Source: Dehalococcoidia bacterium
Lineage (GTDB): Bacteria > Chloroflexota > Dehalococcoidia > GIF9 > AB-539-J10
Direction of reading: 5' to 3'
Length of the DNA stretch: 38,182 bases
NCBI GenBank assembly: GCA_030605665.1
Contig: JAUWHW010000067.1
Coordinates: forward strand, 1 to 38,182
Of this stretch, positions 37,725 through 38,182 are shown piece after piece (within the stretch, counting starts at the first letter, position 1; every line of letters starts with the position of its first letter). Under the pieces are notes generated by a model. It did not search any database. It worked only from the letters and a program-made list of their open reading frames with translations, and was not told the origin of the DNA. The translations under genes were made by a program, and so were the position numbers.

Positions 37725-37753
37725 ATTGTAGAATAAGCATAGGGAAAAATCAA
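37725..37753 (-). promoter_or_regulatory. leaderless promoter of pdxS
   Basis: On the minus strand TTGATT (37748-37753) and TACAAT (37725-37730) are spaced 17 nt apart. Nine bases (CTCCCTACT) precede the ATG, giving at most a 2-3 nt leader. Confidence 0.65.
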
Positions 37754-37764
37754 ATCAAAAAGGA

Positions 37765-37950
37765 TTAAGGACTTCCCCTTACTTGGTTAATCTCCTTCTC
37801 TACCTCCTTTAATTCCTCCTCCAGTTCCTTCTTATATTCTTGAAGCATATCAAGGTACTCTTCCTTACCTGGGAACGGTCTGGGCCCATGGAAGTAGAAA
37901 CCAAAGGGGGGAATCCCAAAGTAAAATCTCCAGGACCTTCTGCGCCACAT
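37765..37950 (-). CDS. small protein with aromatic N-terminus and coiled-coil C-terminus (DUF5320-like)
   Basis: 61 residues. The N-terminal half is rich in Phe, Gly, Pro and Arg (WRFYFGIPPFGFYFHGPRPF) and the C-terminal half is a charged helix (YLDMLQEYKKELEEELKEVE). This organisation is seen in DUF5320-type small proteins, often encoded with metal-cluster or Mrp-like genes. AGGAGGTGAATAGAG before ATG 37950 is a good ribosome binding site, which supports real translation. It lies 13 nt after the rsmG stop and could be co-transcribed with it. The family assignment is tentative. Confidence 0.65.
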   Translation of the reverse strand: MWRRRSWRFYFGIPPFGFYFHGPRPFPGKEEYLDMLQEYKKELEEELKEVEKEINQVRGSP

Positions 37951-37963
37951 CTCTATTCACCTC

Positions 37964-38182
37964 CTAAATTGGGCGTCGCACTGGTATACCGGGACGACGC
38001 GGATATTTCTCTGGCGAAGGATATATTTTATCAATAATTACTAAATAGCGCTCATCACTGAGCTCTTCTAGCTCTATTCTCCTTGCTTGGTCTAACTTGC
38101 CTCCCAAAGCCTCAATAGCTTTGCTGGCCCTGTTTATTTCCTGCTCCACCTCTCCCTTCTTTTGAGCCACAAATTTCCCGCC
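37964..38182 (-). CDS. rsmG: 16S rRNA (guanine527-N7) methyltransferase RsmG, C-terminal part (cut by window edge)
   Basis: The frame is open to the right edge. GGKFVAQKKGEVEQEINRA, IEALGGKL and especially RYLVIIDKIYPSPEKYPRRP with GIPVRRPI match the conserved end of RsmG/GidB (I.K..PTP..YPR..G.P...P). The S-adenosylmethionine-binding core lies beyond the window. RsmG methylates N7 of G527 in 16S rRNA. Confidence 0.8.
   Translation of the reverse strand, partial: GGKFVAQKKGEVEQEINRASKAIEALGGKLDQARRIELEELSDERYLVIIDKIYPSPEKYPRRPGIPVRRPI

Overview
The window reads as a chromosomal segment of an uncultured Chloroflexota bacterium, most likely in or near the Dehalococcoidia. This is inferred from gene content (a CetZ-like bacterial tubulin, a SpoIIIAA/Ycf45-type ATPase next to tmk, a secreted beta-helix protein, a MOFRL glycerate kinase) and from dense short REP-like repeats. 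No rRNA gene, complete tRNA gene or CRISPR array was seen.

Layout. 1-3.45 kb (+): a truncated and two intact isoprenylcysteine-methyltransferase-like (ICMT-like) membrane proteins, a short RmuC-like protein, and a tubulin/FtsZ superfamily GTPase with its own promoter and apparently no leader. 3.5-5.7 kb (-): two Ala/Glu-rich coiled-coil proteins, one built of about 16 copies of a 25-residue unit. 5.7-7.0 kb has no genes but holds repeats and a candidate orphan small RNA with promoter and strong terminator. 7.0-9.2 kb: a large secreted parallel beta-helix protein. 9.2-13.6 kb is an accessory scrapyard: orphan hicB with a broken hicA, a tRNA 3' fragment, vapBC, two integron-type gene cassettes with attC-like ends but no integrase, an AlkD/ICMT chimeric pseudogene, and a second copy of the promoter-leader-N-terminus of the coiled-coil gene.

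13.7-38.2 kb is mostly core genome: garR-hyi (-), a cyclophilin-like protein (-), a DUF4349 lipoprotein and HDAC-family hydrolase (+), pcrA-mutL-cca-secD-secF (-), a DUF2007 protein with lysS and serS (+), an L-cysteine desulfidase-like gene (+), glycerate 2-kinase (-), and pdxS, the SpoIIIAA-like ATPase, tmk, mnmA, rnhB and yraN (-). A small protein and the 3' end of rsmG close the window.

How genes work together: hyi, garR and the glycerate 2-kinase make a complete route from hydroxypyruvate through tartronate semialdehyde and glycerate to 2-phosphoglycerate, although the kinase lies 16 kb away. MutL and PcrA are mismatch-repair partners. SecD and SecF form the translocon accessory complex.

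The most interesting signals are these: (a) the ICMT-RmuC-tubulin-coiled-coil neighbourhood, whose ICMT and coiled-coil parts recur as wreckage 7.5 kb away; (b) several core genes with good -35/-10 boxes only 6-9 nt before the start codon, implying leaderless mRNAs; (c) the orphan structured RNA; (d) REP sequences absorbed in frame into proteins, most clearly MnmA. No computation or database search was run. All calls come from reading the sequence and the translations.
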